Source: a virus. From it: DNA of 21,729 bases. The stretch covers positions 1-21,729 of IMG/VR virus record IMGVR_UViG_3300030382_000893; one strand, written 5' to 3'. This document shows positions 15,212 to 21,258 of this stretch, piece after piece. The position numbers and the translations under genes are program-made. The notes beneath the pieces are model-generated. The model searched no databases and was not told where the DNA came from. It worked only from the letters and a program-made list of their open reading frames with translations. Position 1 is the first letter of the stretch, and each line of letters begins with the position of its first letter.

Positions 15212-15972
15212 TATATATTTGGATAATAAGTTTTCGGTGTAATATACGTACTCGCTGCTGATCCATCCTCCGCTAAAGCTCTTGCTAATTCATCTTCATA
15301 AAATAATTTTAATTCTTGTGTTCTTTGTGGTGCATATTTTTGAGATAAATAAAATGATAAACCAGCAACCATAGAAGGAACAAATCTATAAGGAGCATCA
15401 GTTGCATTTGTATAAGCTCCTACGTCTTGAATTCTTTTAACAAAATAAATGTGCATATCTTTAGATGCAGCTGTAGAATTAGGTGTTGGGTAAATTGTAA
15501 TTGTAGTCTTATCTACAAATCTTTGTACCCAGAATTGACTGGGAGTTCCTTTAGTTAATTTGTTAGAAAAAGCTGCATAAGTTGATCTTGCAACTTTTGT
15601 CATAGGTAAATCAGTTTGATCAGTTTCAGTTCTATCAGTTCTATATTGAGCAGATAAAACATCAGATAATCCATAAGTAGAAGCACCAGAAGTTCCACCT
15701 ACTGTAGTAGAAGATGTTCCATCATCTGATGATCTATAGAAAGTATACTCTGCTTGACCTTCAATTAAATCAACATTGGTATCACCCACTTCCCAAAAGT
15801 GGATTCCTCTATTACCCCATTCTTGAAATAAAATATTTAATGATCTTCGTGCGCTATGTATTTGATGACCCGCAGAACCAACAAGACCTATTCTCTCATA
15901 AGCTTCTGAGATTATATCATCAATCGCAAAATTCTTTTCAAATGTATATGAGCCAGATGTTGTGTTTGCCAT
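15211..15972 (-). CDS. Head-tail adaptor-like protein (P22 gp4-like, 253 aa)
   Basis: Residues 12-60 (EKNFAIDDIISEAYERIGLVG, then ARRSLNILFQEWGNRGIHFWEV) are a widespread phage adaptor/tail-accessory signature: two helices packed against the portal, then a beta strand (NVDLIEGQAEYTF). The C-terminal part includes WVQRFVDKTTITIYPTP, DMHIYFVKRIQD and a long helix (RTQELKLFYEDELARALAEDG). By position after capsid genes and before fibres, it should form the ring between portal and tail nozzle. AGGAG lies 6 nt upstream of the ATG. The exact analogue (P22 gp4 or SU10 adaptor) is uncertain. Confidence 0.65.
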   Translation of the reverse strand: MANTTSGSYTFEKNFAIDDIISEAYERIGLVGSAGHQIHSARRSLNILFQEWGNRGIHFWEVGDTNVDLIEGQAEYTFYRSSDDGTSSTTVGGTSGASTYGLSDVLSAQYRTDRTETDQTDLPMTKVARSTYAAFSNKLTKGTPSQFWVQRFVDKTTITIYPTPNSTAASKDMHIYFVKRIQDVGAYTNATDAPYRFVPSMVAGLSFYLSQKYAPQRTQELKLFYEDELARALAEDGSAASTYITPKTYYPNI

Positions 15973-15980
15973 CTAAACTC

Positions 15981-16295
15981 CTATCCATAATAAACAGTAA
16001 CATGTGTAGTTATAGCATTTATAACTTTAAGTTTTGTTCCACATCTAATTCCTGTTCCTGGTAACATAATAACACCTGAAACAGATTTACTGTCTCCTGC
16101 GTCTGAATCATTTGTTCTTGGAACATCTACTACCCATATTGCTGTCGTATCATCATAAACCGTAATAGTTCCGGCTGCTACGTTATAAGGTTGTACCCAA
16201 GAAACTCCTAAAATTCTTGCAGGACCATCAAACACTGTAGTAGTTGTTGCGGTCGTTATGTTCGCTGTTTTTATATCCACTGGATATGTACTCAT
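15981..16295 (-). CDS. Small beta-type virion protein (104 aa)
   Basis: A compact Thr/Val-rich protein with alternating strands (TTTTVFDGPARILGVSWVQ, GTITVYDDTTAIWVVDVP, SGVIMLPGTGIRCGTKLKVI, THVTVYYG), one Cys and no enzymatic motif. It resembles small immunoglobulin-like or decoration proteins of phage particles in size and composition. A strong AAGGAG site lies 4 nt before the ATG, and a C(UUCG)G hairpin sits immediately upstream, suggesting high and independently tuned expression. Location on head or neck is inferred. Confidence 0.7.
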   Translation of the reverse strand: MSTYPVDIKTANITTATTTTVFDGPARILGVSWVQPYNVAAGTITVYDDTTAIWVVDVPRTNDSDAGDSKSVSGVIMLPGTGIRCGTKLKVINAITTHVTVYYG

Positions 16296-16310
16296 ATTTT
16301 CTCCTTAAGT

Positions 16311-16332
16311 GTAAGCTCCCGAAGGAGCTCAC
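16311..16332 (-). promoter_or_regulatory. Intercistronic stem-loop with C(UUCG)G tetraloop
   Basis: On the minus strand GTGAGCTCC, TTCG and GGAGCTTAC form a 9-bp stem (one G-U pair) capped by an exceptionally stable UUCG loop closed by C-G. It lies between the 142- and 104-residue genes, four bases before AAGGAG. There is no T-run after it, so it is not a standard terminator. Such hairpins are known from T4-phage intercistronic regions. Confidence 0.75.
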
Positions 16333-16341
16333 ATTATTTTA

Positions 16342-16770
16342 TTAACTTAGGTTTCTATTTTGAAGGTATTGAACCGTCAAAACACCAGTGCCACTACCGC
16401 CGGCAACAGAGTCATAATAGATAGTAACATCAGATGTACCAATGTCTTTCCAATTTCCTTCTGTTCCAGTATAAGCTGCAGTTACTCTGTGATTTCCAAC
16501 AACCGTAGCTGGTAAACCATCACAATACAGATCAGCATCATCTGAAGTACCAATGTCCAGTGTGTTAGTCCCACCATCCCAAGCAGTTTGTATCAAAACA
16601 TAAAAATTAATGATTTGGCTGTTTGCTGGGATAATAATAGAGCTAGCTGTGTTTGCCGCAAGTTCAGTAATCGCCGCTGATTGAGCGCATACTAATGTAC
16701 CAATATTAGCTGACGATCCTTGTCTTATTGTTCCGGATTTTACTGGTCCGGAAAATGTAGTTGTACCCAT
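16342..16770 (-). CDS. Small virion protein, MGTTTFSGPVKSG type (142 aa)
   Basis: The opening MGTTTFSGPVKSGTIR is a pattern I recall from marine phage structural blocks. It is followed by beta-rich sequence with a hydrophobic core (SSIIIPANSQIINFYVLIQTAWDGG), an Asp-rich TLDIGTSDDADLY turn, and a Gly-rich end (VAGGSGTGVLTVQYLQ). The NTLDIGTS segment also appears in the 193-residue decoration-like protein as NTLDIGST, hinting at related folds. AGGAGG lies 6 nt before the ATG. It is preceded by its own promoter and the structured leader at 16771-16837, so it is probably made in large amounts late in infection. Confidence 0.72.
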   Translation of the reverse strand: MGTTTFSGPVKSGTIRQGSSANIGTLVCAQSAAITELAANTASSIIIPANSQIINFYVLIQTAWDGGTNTLDIGTSDDADLYCDGLPATVVGNHRVTAAYTGTEGNWKDIGTSDVTIYYDSVAGGSGTGVLTVQYLQNRNLS

Positions 16771-16837
16771 AATATTCCTCCTAGAATATTTAAATGTAGT
16801 CCCTAGGGGATAGTCGACTATACGCGTCTACATTTAA
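16771..16837 (-). promoter_or_regulatory. Structured 5' leader: nested palindromes and ribosome-binding site in a hairpin loop
   Basis: Outer arms TTAAATGTAG and CTACATTTAA (16837-16828 and 16799-16790) pair perfectly over 10 bp. Between them lie three self-complementary blocks: ACGCGT (16827-16822), a 12-base palindrome centred on GTCGAC (16821-16810), and CCCTAGGG (16808-16801). The RNA could fold as a three-way junction with small hairpins (ATAG/CTAT with a TCGA loop, TCCC/GGGA with a CTA loop). Directly after it, AATATTC and GAATATT (16790-16784 and 16777-16771) pair around a UAGGAG loop, placing most of the AGGAGG site in a hairpin loop against the start codon. It is probably a cis-regulatory leader or protein-binding site. 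Confidence 0.65.
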
Positions 16838-16864
16838 GTTTTGTTAAATTTGTATAGTGATTTA

Positions 16865-16893
16865 TTTATATAGTAGATTTATATAGAGTGCAA
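16865..16893 (-). promoter_or_regulatory. Candidate sigma70-type promoter upstream of the structured leader
   Basis: TTGCAC (16893-16888) and TATAAA (16870-16865) are spaced by exactly 17 nt on the minus strand, close to the bacterial consensus. The predicted start near 16858 gives an 88-base leader containing the palindromic structure. The site lies in the longest gene-free stretch of the window. Part of the -35 overlaps the TGCAAG/CTTGCA hairpin just upstream. Confidence 0.5.
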
Positions 16894-16950
16894 GAGGTCC
16901 TTGCAGAAATACGTTATTTCAGCGATGTGGCGTTTATCTAAGTAGCCACA
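16889..16950 (-). repeat. Three consecutive short hairpins after the 69-residue gene
   Basis: In transcription order these are TGTGGC/GCCACA (16950-16945 and 16931-16926), with the stop codon in its 13-nt loop; GAAATA/TATTTC (16920-16906, 3-nt loop); and TGCAAG/CTTGCA (16905-16889, 5-nt loop). None is followed by a T-run, so a standard intrinsic terminator is not proven. They may attenuate read-through or protect the 3' end ahead of the next promoter. Confidence 0.5.
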
Positions 16951-17147
16951 GAAACTTGGGCGGCAGCATTATCAATTGCATTTTCTCTATCTGCAATCTT
17001 ACGTTCCTCGGCTTTAATCTCAGTGATAACATTTTTAATAGCGTTATCAATTTCGACCATATTGAGAGTATATTTACCACTTTGCTCATACTCCAACTGC
17101 CACTTCAACTCCAAGGACCGTTTTTCTTTGTACAGCTCTTGTACCAT
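16938..17147 (-). CDS. Small coiled-coil hypothetical protein (69 aa)
   Basis: I chose the ATG at 17147: a perfect AGGAGG lies six bases upstream, whereas the further upstream ATG at 17162 would place that motif inside the coding region. The product (MVQELYKEKRSLELKWQLEYEQSGKY...) is charged and helical. A C-terminal heptad-like run (NAIKNVITEIKAEERKIADRENAIDNAAAQVSV) looks like a coiled coil. No Cys, membrane segment or known domain is visible. It overlaps the preceding small gene by 62 nt in another frame. Following the capsid gene, it may be a head or assembly component. Confidence 0.7.
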   Translation of the reverse strand: MVQELYKEKRSLELKWQLEYEQSGKYTLNMVEIDNAIKNVITEIKAEERKIADRENAIDNAAAQVSVAT

Positions 17148-17334
17148 CAACAACCTCCTCATAGGTTATTCTGTGGGGACTGTCTTTAAACATTCCCGTT
17201 GATTCCCACTTTATACTCTTTTCTCCAATTTTGTCAAGGATAGAGTTTTCAATAGATTCAGCATTATCGTCAGCTCCTACTTCAAAAGAAGCATAGTGAT
17301 CGTAAGCCCATATTTTTACTAGGAATTTCTTCAT
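17086..17334 (-). CDS. Small hypothetical protein after the capsid gene (82 aa)
   Basis: The ATG at 17334, preceded by GGTGAG, is preferred. An alternative GTG at 17379 would put the capsid-gene terminator hairpin inside the coding region. The product (MKKFLVKIWAYDHYASFEVGADDNAESIENSILDKIGEKSI...) has a beta-alpha-beta look with a conserved-looking WAYDHYASFEV strand, and ends in VQRKTVLGVEVAVGV. I recall proteins of this size and opening in marine phages but no function. It overlaps the next gene by 62 nt. It must be expressed by read-through of the terminator or from an unseen promoter. Confidence 0.7.
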   Translation of the reverse strand: MKKFLVKIWAYDHYASFEVGADDNAESIENSILDKIGEKSIKWESTGMFKDSPHRITYEEVVDGTRAVQRKTVLGVEVAVGV

Positions 17335-17351
17335 TTTCTCACCGTATTTAG

Positions 17352-17380
17352 AAAATGTGGCGGAACTGTGTCCCGCCACA
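17352..17380 (-). terminator. Intrinsic terminator after the major capsid gene
   Basis: TGTGGCGG (17380-17373) and CCGCCACA (17363-17356) form a perfect 8-bp GC-rich stem with a 9-nt loop, followed by TTTT (17355-17352) on the minus strand. It begins 16 nt after the capsid stop codon. The T-run is short, so partial read-through to the next genes is likely, which would keep capsid mRNA in excess over downstream messages. Confidence 0.75.
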
Positions 17381-17395
17381 AATTTAATTTAGATT

Positions 17396-18307
17396 CTACG
17401 CACCTTCAACGCCGTAGATACCTCTATAGTCCGATGCGCCAAAAACGTATCTTTCTCTAGCTTTGTATCTAACGTTACCAGTATCGAAATCACCTTCCAT
17501 TGAAGTTGTCAATGGAGTTCTCTCAAAGTGTTTCATACCATTAGGAACGTCCGTAATCACATACCATGAATCAGAATCATTTAAGAAATGGTTTACTCTG
17601 TATCCTTGAGGAACCATTCCCATAGAGTTGACTGCATTGATGTCATTATCTGCTGTAGCAGTTCTACCTTGAGATTTTAATAATCTCTCAGCATTAAACT
17701 GGTTAGCAGATGGGACTATCATCTTCACGCCTCTAGCAGCGATTTTTAAACCTCTTTCATCAGTCATTGCAGCGATATCAATCAGTGCTTGCTCTAATGA
17801 AGTTTCGTTTAAATCCGCTTGCGTAGTAAGTGTGTTCGAACAAGCCCCAGCTATAGTAGTGTGGTTTGTTGAGAACAAAGAAACAGTATCACCAGTTTTA
17901 AATGTTGCTACCGAAGGTAGACCATTATTTAAAGGTGAAGCTGCTTTTACTTGTTTAGCGTTTGACATAGATCTTGCTAATGCTTTTGTATATCTAGAAG
18001 CTAGTCTATCGTAGAGATTATCTTCGATAGCTTCTTCTGTGATTGCGAAAGCAAGCGCGATCGTTTCCATTGTGTAACGAGCAGTGTAAGTCTCTTGAGC
18101 GTAATCATAATTCACTCCTTGACCTTCTGCTTTTACATCAGCGTTAGCGAATCCTGCTAACATTACTTCCTCTTCGAAAGCTCTGTCAGATGATTCGGTT
18201 ACGTATATTTCGGCAGACTCATTGTCATACCGTTTGTACTCCAGCCCAAATAGTGCATTTAGGCCTGGTTCTAGTTCTTTAACTAGCTGTGCTCTTGATA
18301 TTGCCAT
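17396..18307 (-). CDS. Major capsid protein (HK97-fold type, 303 aa)
   Basis: Layout and position identify it: scaffold, 153-residue protein and decoration-like protein immediately before it, and a strong terminator after it. The sequence starts with an N-arm helix (AQLVKELEPGLNALFGLEYKRY). It has the acidic E-loop-like region (EIYVTESSDRAFEEEV), a long spine-helix segment (ETIALAFAITEEAIEDNLYDRLASRYTKAL), an A-domain-like stretch (LKIAARGVKMIVPSANQFNAERLL) and the terminal GNVRYKARERYVFGASDYRGIYG. The RYxFGASDYRGIYG end and 300-residue length are typical of capsid proteins in this phage group. AGGAG lies before the ATG. No protease gene is visible in the window, so maturation cleavage cannot be judged. 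Confidence 0.82.
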   Translation of the reverse strand: MAISRAQLVKELEPGLNALFGLEYKRYDNESAEIYVTESSDRAFEEEVMLAGFANADVKAEGQGVNYDYAQETYTARYTMETIALAFAITEEAIEDNLYDRLASRYTKALARSMSNAKQVKAASPLNNGLPSVATFKTGDTVSLFSTNHTTIAGACSNTLTTQADLNETSLEQALIDIAAMTDERGLKIAARGVKMIVPSANQFNAERLLKSQGRTATADNDINAVNSMGMVPQGYRVNHFLNDSDSWYVITDVPNGMKHFERTPLTTSMEGDFDTGNVRYKARERYVFGASDYRGIYGVEGA

Positions 18308-18322
18308 GTCTATATGCTCCTA

Positions 18323-18904
18323 TTACGCGCTATCAACAAACTCATTAAGATTACAAACAACAACAACTTTAGCATAAGCTGCAGTTATGTCTCTGTTTGA
18401 TGGATCTTCGGCAAGTCTTAATAATCGCCATGAGTAGTTAGTAGCATGTGTAGATCCAATATCCAACGTGTTAGTTGATTTACCTGTGACTGAACTTCCA
18501 GCAGCTGCATTCATGTTATATGTTTCCATAAAACCTGCTTGCGTTACTGCTGCGTCTGTAAAAACTTCGTAGTTCTGCCACGGCGCATCATTAACGAACG
18601 CTGTGATATCTTCACTGTTAGCCGGAGTAATACTGCCTGCGTAATAGTTATCCCAAGTTGGCTTCAAAGTTGTAGCCGCATTGTAGAAAACACCATTTAG
18701 CACGCCGACAGATGAAGTGGTTCCAGTTGTTACCACCGTACCCTCAGTCATATATCCTGCAGCACTAACACACGGAGCGCCATTATAAATAGCAGTTCCG
18801 TAGGCAGCGTCAATCTTATAAGCAGATTGACCTTGCGGTGCAGGAGTATTTCCAAGCATACTTGTAGCATTCAAACCGTCACCAGCTGTTGCACTATTTG
18901 CCAT
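18323..18904 (-). CDS. Probable head decoration protein (193 aa)
   Basis: The protein (MANSATAGDGLNATSMLGN...) is Ala/Thr/Asn-rich, with segments such as GAPCVSAAGYMTEGTVV, SSVGVLNGVFYNAATTLKP and TNTLDIGSTHATNYSWRLLRL. It sits directly before the major capsid gene, where many marine phages encode a decoration or capsid-stabilising protein. No catalytic motif is present. It carries an AAGGAG site and an 8-bp hairpin immediately upstream, consistent with high expression. The 14-base gap to the capsid gene suggests one message for both. The decoration role is inferred from location and composition. Confidence 0.65.
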   Translation of the reverse strand: MANSATAGDGLNATSMLGNTPAPQGQSAYKIDAAYGTAIYNGAPCVSAAGYMTEGTVVTTGTTSSVGVLNGVFYNAATTLKPTWDNYYAGSITPANSEDITAFVNDAPWQNYEVFTDAAVTQAGFMETYNMNAAAGSSVTGKSTNTLDIGSTHATNYSWRLLRLAEDPSNRDITAAYAKVVVVCNLNEFVDSA

Positions 18905-18920
18905 AGTTATTACTCCTTAT

Positions 18921-18940
18921 GTCTATAATAAATTATAGAC
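18921..18940 (-). promoter_or_regulatory. Stem-loop directly upstream of decoration-gene ribosome-binding site
   Basis: GTCTATAA and TTATAGAC form a perfect 8-bp stem with a TTTA loop, ending two bases before AAGGAG. No T-run follows. Its placement mirrors the hairpins before the 142- and 104-residue genes, suggesting a shared strategy to keep the ribosome-binding site open or to block 5' decay. Confidence 0.6.
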
Positions 18941-18978
18941 GGGTTAATTTAAATCGATGATAAGGAATAGTTAAAAAA

Positions 18979-19440
18979 TTAACTTTTCTTTGTACCACCG
19001 AAGGTTACACGAGACTGTCGATCGACATCGATCGGCATACTCTTATGTTGTTCCCTAAGCAAGTCGGTTTCAACCGCTTCGTCTTGACCTTCAGTAAGTT
19101 TTTTCTGATAATCAACACGTTGCTGCGCGAGTTCTTCGGGTATCCTAGCCAACAATAGGCCTCCTACTCCAATCACTCCAGCGTATTTGCCTTCAGTAAC
19201 TACAGGATAATCAGAATCTTTGTATTCATCAGCTCTCACTAATTCATACCCTTCTCTAAGTCTTCCATAAATGTTTTTACTATCTTGGAATCCTACAGAT
19301 TCAGCTCTGATCCATCTGTGCCTAAAGCCATTAGGCGCTGGTGGTGCATCCAGAGAGGATGGTGGCTTGTACTCTTTTGGACGTTCAGTTTTTGTCCGAG
19401 TATCCGCCGCACGAGAAGTTTTTGTGTCTTGTTTTTTCAT
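18979..19440 (-). CDS. Conserved hypothetical head-module protein (153 aa)
   Basis: A basic N-terminal 28 residues (KKQDTKTSRAADTRTKTERPKEYK) leads to a conserved-looking core: APNGFRHRWIRAESVGFQD, YGRLREGYELVRADEY, DYPVVTEGKYAGVIGVGGLLLARIP. A helix (EELAQQRVDYQKKLTEGQDEAVETDLL) and VTFGGTKKS follow. I recall this core between scaffold and capsid genes in marine phages, without assigned function. A capsid vertex, core or assembly factor is plausible. The start is supported by GGAGG ten bases upstream, four bases after the scaffold gene's end. Confidence 0.75.
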   Translation of the reverse strand: MKKQDTKTSRAADTRTKTERPKEYKPPSSLDAPPAPNGFRHRWIRAESVGFQDSKNIYGRLREGYELVRADEYKDSDYPVVTEGKYAGVIGVGGLLLARIPEELAQQRVDYQKKLTEGQDEAVETDLLREQHKSMPIDVDRQSRVTFGGTKKS

Positions 19441-19444
19441 ATGC

Positions 19445-20419
19445 TTACGCCTCCTTCGTGAGTTTTAATTGTTTTGCATATTCTTCGAGTGGCACACCTA
19501 ATTTTTTAGCTATTGCTACTTGAGACGATGTGAGTCTCATTGTTTTGCGACCAGTCTTTGCACTTCTATTCGCAGAAGCCACCGACTGAACGGGTCTAGT
19601 CGTTTGTCTATCTCCACTATTATCAAATTTATGGGGAAAGTCAACTCTTATACGCTTATCTATTTCCTCATAATATTCATTTGATTTAGGATCATAACCT
19701 TCTTTTTCCACTAGATCTTTGTGAATCTCGAACGCAGTAAAAGTCATGGGTCGGTCAGTTCCGAACCATCTATTTTTACCAGCCCAATCTTCAGCCATAG
19801 GATCAGCTTGAGGTAATGATTGTGGAGCTTTTTGGGGTAGTTTTCCACCGTCAGAAAGCTGTGCAGGTTTCTCTTCCTGTACAACTTTATGTTGTTGTAT
19901 TTTCGCATTTTCGAACGCTAATTCGGCAATACGTTTATTTGCTTCGACTTGAGCAGCTGCATCTCCTGTTTCAATGGCTTGCGCTAAACTTTTTTGCGCT
20001 GTTTCCATTCCAGTTTTTACATGCTCCTCAACTTTCTTACTATAATCAGAATCAACTTTTTGAAATCTTTCCTGATCAAGTTTTCTTTTTTGCTCTAACG
20101 CATTAGCATATTCTACAGCTGCAGCTTCTCTACGTTCTGCTTCTCTCATCTTACGAGTAAGTTTAGCAATACGTGATTGAACACCTTTACTATAGTCTTC
20201 TAATTTAGAGTCATCTTCTTTTTGTTCTTTTTTTATTTCTTTTACTGTTTCATCTTTTTTTGTTTCCTGTTCCTGTTCCTGTTCTTGTTCCGGGGCACTT
20301 GTTTCCTCTTTAGGAGCTTCCGTCTCAATAACGGCTTCATCCTTTTTTTCTTCAACAGCTACATCTACTTCAGGACCTGAAGTATCAATATCAACTGTTT
20401 TTTTCTCATCTATTGGCAT
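19445..20419 (-). CDS. Capsid scaffolding protein (324 aa)
   Basis: Residues 1-70 are extremely Glu/Lys-rich, including four consecutive Glu-Gln pairs. Residues about 75-185 form a long charged coiled coil (GVQSRIAKLTRKMREAERREA onward). 210-265 hold a more folded stretch (DWAGKNRWFG, FTAFEIHKDL). The C-terminus (RLTSSQVAIAKKLGVPLEEYAKQLKL) is a short helical segment typical of scaffold ends that bind the capsid protein in this phage group. Composition, absence of Cys, and position upstream of the capsid gene all fit a scaffold that shapes the procapsid and is then released. GAAGGAG lies before the ATG. No protease domain is seen. Confidence 0.78.
   Translation of the reverse strand: MPIDEKKTVDIDTSGPEVDVAVEEKKDEAVIETEAPKEETSAPEQEQEQEQETKKDETVKEIKKEQKEDDSKLEDYSKGVQSRIAKLTRKMREAERREAAAVEYANALEQKRKLDQERFQKVDSDYSKKVEEHVKTGMETAQKSLAQAIETGDAAAQVEANKRIAELAFENAKIQQHKVVQEEKPAQLSDGGKLPQKAPQSLPQADPMAEDWAGKNRWFGTDRPMTFTAFEIHKDLVEKEGYDPKSNEYYEEIDKRIRVDFPHKFDNSGDRQTTRPVQSVASANRSAKTGRKTMRLTSSQVAIAKKLGVPLEEYAKQLKLTKEA
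20264..20291 (-). repeat. Hexanucleotide tandem repeat in the scaffold gene
   Basis: Read on the plus strand, ttcctg occurs three times followed by ttcttg and ttcc, encoding alternating Gln and Glu in the acidic N-terminal tail. Slippage here would change tail length in steps of two residues without a frameshift. Confidence 0.7.
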
Positions 20420-20437
20420 AGTTTTCTCCTTCTATGT

Positions 20438-20890
20438 TTAGTATTTATGCAAGATATCTTCTGGATTCTTGACGGTTGCTAAAATTTCATCTTCATTCAA
20501 CAACCTAACTTCCCCACCTTCAATTTGTATACGTGATCCTGCATAACGTGCAAAGACCACCCAATCACCAACCTTGCACCAAGGACCATTAGGATAACGT
20601 TCTTTATCCCTATAACATTCTGATCCCATTGCTAATACGTTTCCGCATTGTGATGCAATTTGTTGTTTGTCTATAGTTTCATGTGCAAACATGACTCCAC
20701 CTTTAGATTTTTCATTCATTCTAAATGGAAGAACTAACATTCTCCAACCTGTCGGTTGTGGTAGTTTATCTTTTTCTTTTGTAACTTCTTTTTGAGGTTC
20801 GGATTTTTTAACTCCGACTAATTCTTTATTTGGTGTGATTATCTTTGGGCTTTGTGCCGTTGATATTGATGACTGTGCCTTTTGACTCAT
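20438..20890 (-). CDS. GroES-like co-chaperonin (150 aa)
   Basis: After a 45-residue polar extension, residues 48-140 show a Cpn10 fold: TGWRMLVLPFRMNEKSKGG (first strand and mobile-loop region, with GGVMF where GroES has GGIVL), GNVLAMG, then VGDWVVFARYAG, EVRLLNEDEILATV, closely following GroES. Such proteins cap the host GroEL chamber; phage versions (T4 gp31 type) help fold the major capsid protein. Its location just before scaffold and capsid genes fits that job. The start overlaps the preceding gene by 65 nt but is supported by AAGGAG four bases upstream. The roof region carries Cys92 and Cys105, which E. coli GroES lacks. Interaction with host GroEL is inferred. Confidence 0.8.
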   Translation of the reverse strand: MSQKAQSSISTAQSPKIITPNKELVGVKKSEPQKEVTKEKDKLPQPTGWRMLVLPFRMNEKSKGGVMFAHETIDKQQIASQCGNVLAMGSECYRDKERYPNGPWCKVGDWVVFARYAGSRIQIEGGEVRLLNEDEILATVKNPEDILHKY

Positions 20891-21080
20891 TTTGCTCCTT
20901 ATCGTCTAGCAGGTTAGAGAGTTCCTGTTTAGTTGCCTCTAGGGCGTTTATTTGTCCTATTATATACTTGTATGTTTCCATATTGTCAACCCCTCCGGAC
21001 GTTACAGAGATTGCTAATTGTTTAATTCTATTATCTAAAGCTCTTCTTAACTTGTAGATTACGTTTTCTAAATCCACCAT
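20826..21080 (-). CDS. Small helical hypothetical protein (84 aa)
   Basis: The product (MVDLENVIYKLRRALDNRIKQLAISV..., then NMETYKYIIGQINALEATKQELSNLLDDKEQ) is two amphipathic helices joined by a TSGGVDN turn, with a polar tail. It looks like a helical hairpin of the kind found in small assembly or scaffold-type proteins. I recall near-identical openings in marine phages but know no function. The ATG follows the stop of the 58-residue gene by one base, so translation is probably coupled. It overlaps the co-chaperonin start by 65 nt. Confidence 0.75.
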   Translation of the reverse strand: MVDLENVIYKLRRALDNRIKQLAISVTSGGVDNMETYKYIIGQINALEATKQELSNLLDDKEQNESKGTVININGTKPKDNHTK

Positions 21081-21081
21081 A

Positions 21082-21258
21082 TTATATTACCCCAACTGCT
21101 CTTAAGCAATCCGGGCAATTCTTTCTAAATCTTATGTGAGATACACAGTGTTGAACTGTGGATTCTTCTTTTTCTTCAACTACAGGAGTTTCTTCCACAA
21201 CTACTGATTCTTTTTTCTTCCCGAATAGGAAGTTCCATATTTTCTTTAATAGATTCAT
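21082..21258 (-). CDS. 58-residue protein with hydrophobic N-terminus and CxxH...CxxC motif
   Basis: The ATG at 21258 shares one base with the stop of the preceding gene (TAATG), and the ORF runs to the TAA at 21084-21082. Residues 1-16 (MNLLKKIWNFLFGKKK) are hydrophobic/basic and could lie on a membrane. Residues 17-34 are Glu/Val-rich. The C-terminal part carries C38-x2-H41-x6-C48-x2-C51 (KNCPDC), a probable small zinc knuckle or ribbon. I recognise no family. Its place just before the head-assembly genes suggests an assembly or regulatory partner, but that is open. Confidence 0.7.
   Translation of the reverse strand: MNLLKKIWNFLFGKKKESVVVEETPVVEEKEESTVQHCVSHIRFRKNCPDCLRAVGVI

Noticed and set aside
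16889-16950. Hairpins considered as an intrinsic terminator
   Set aside because: No T-run follows any of the three stems, so they are listed only as repeats.
17148-17162. Upstream ATG of the 69-residue coiled-coil gene
   Set aside because: The AGGAGG motif sits inside these codons at ideal distance from the ATG at 17147.
17335-17379. Longer form of the 82-residue gene starting at GTG 17379
   Set aside because: The extra codons coincide with the terminator hairpin; an ATG with GGTGAG upstream is available at 17334.
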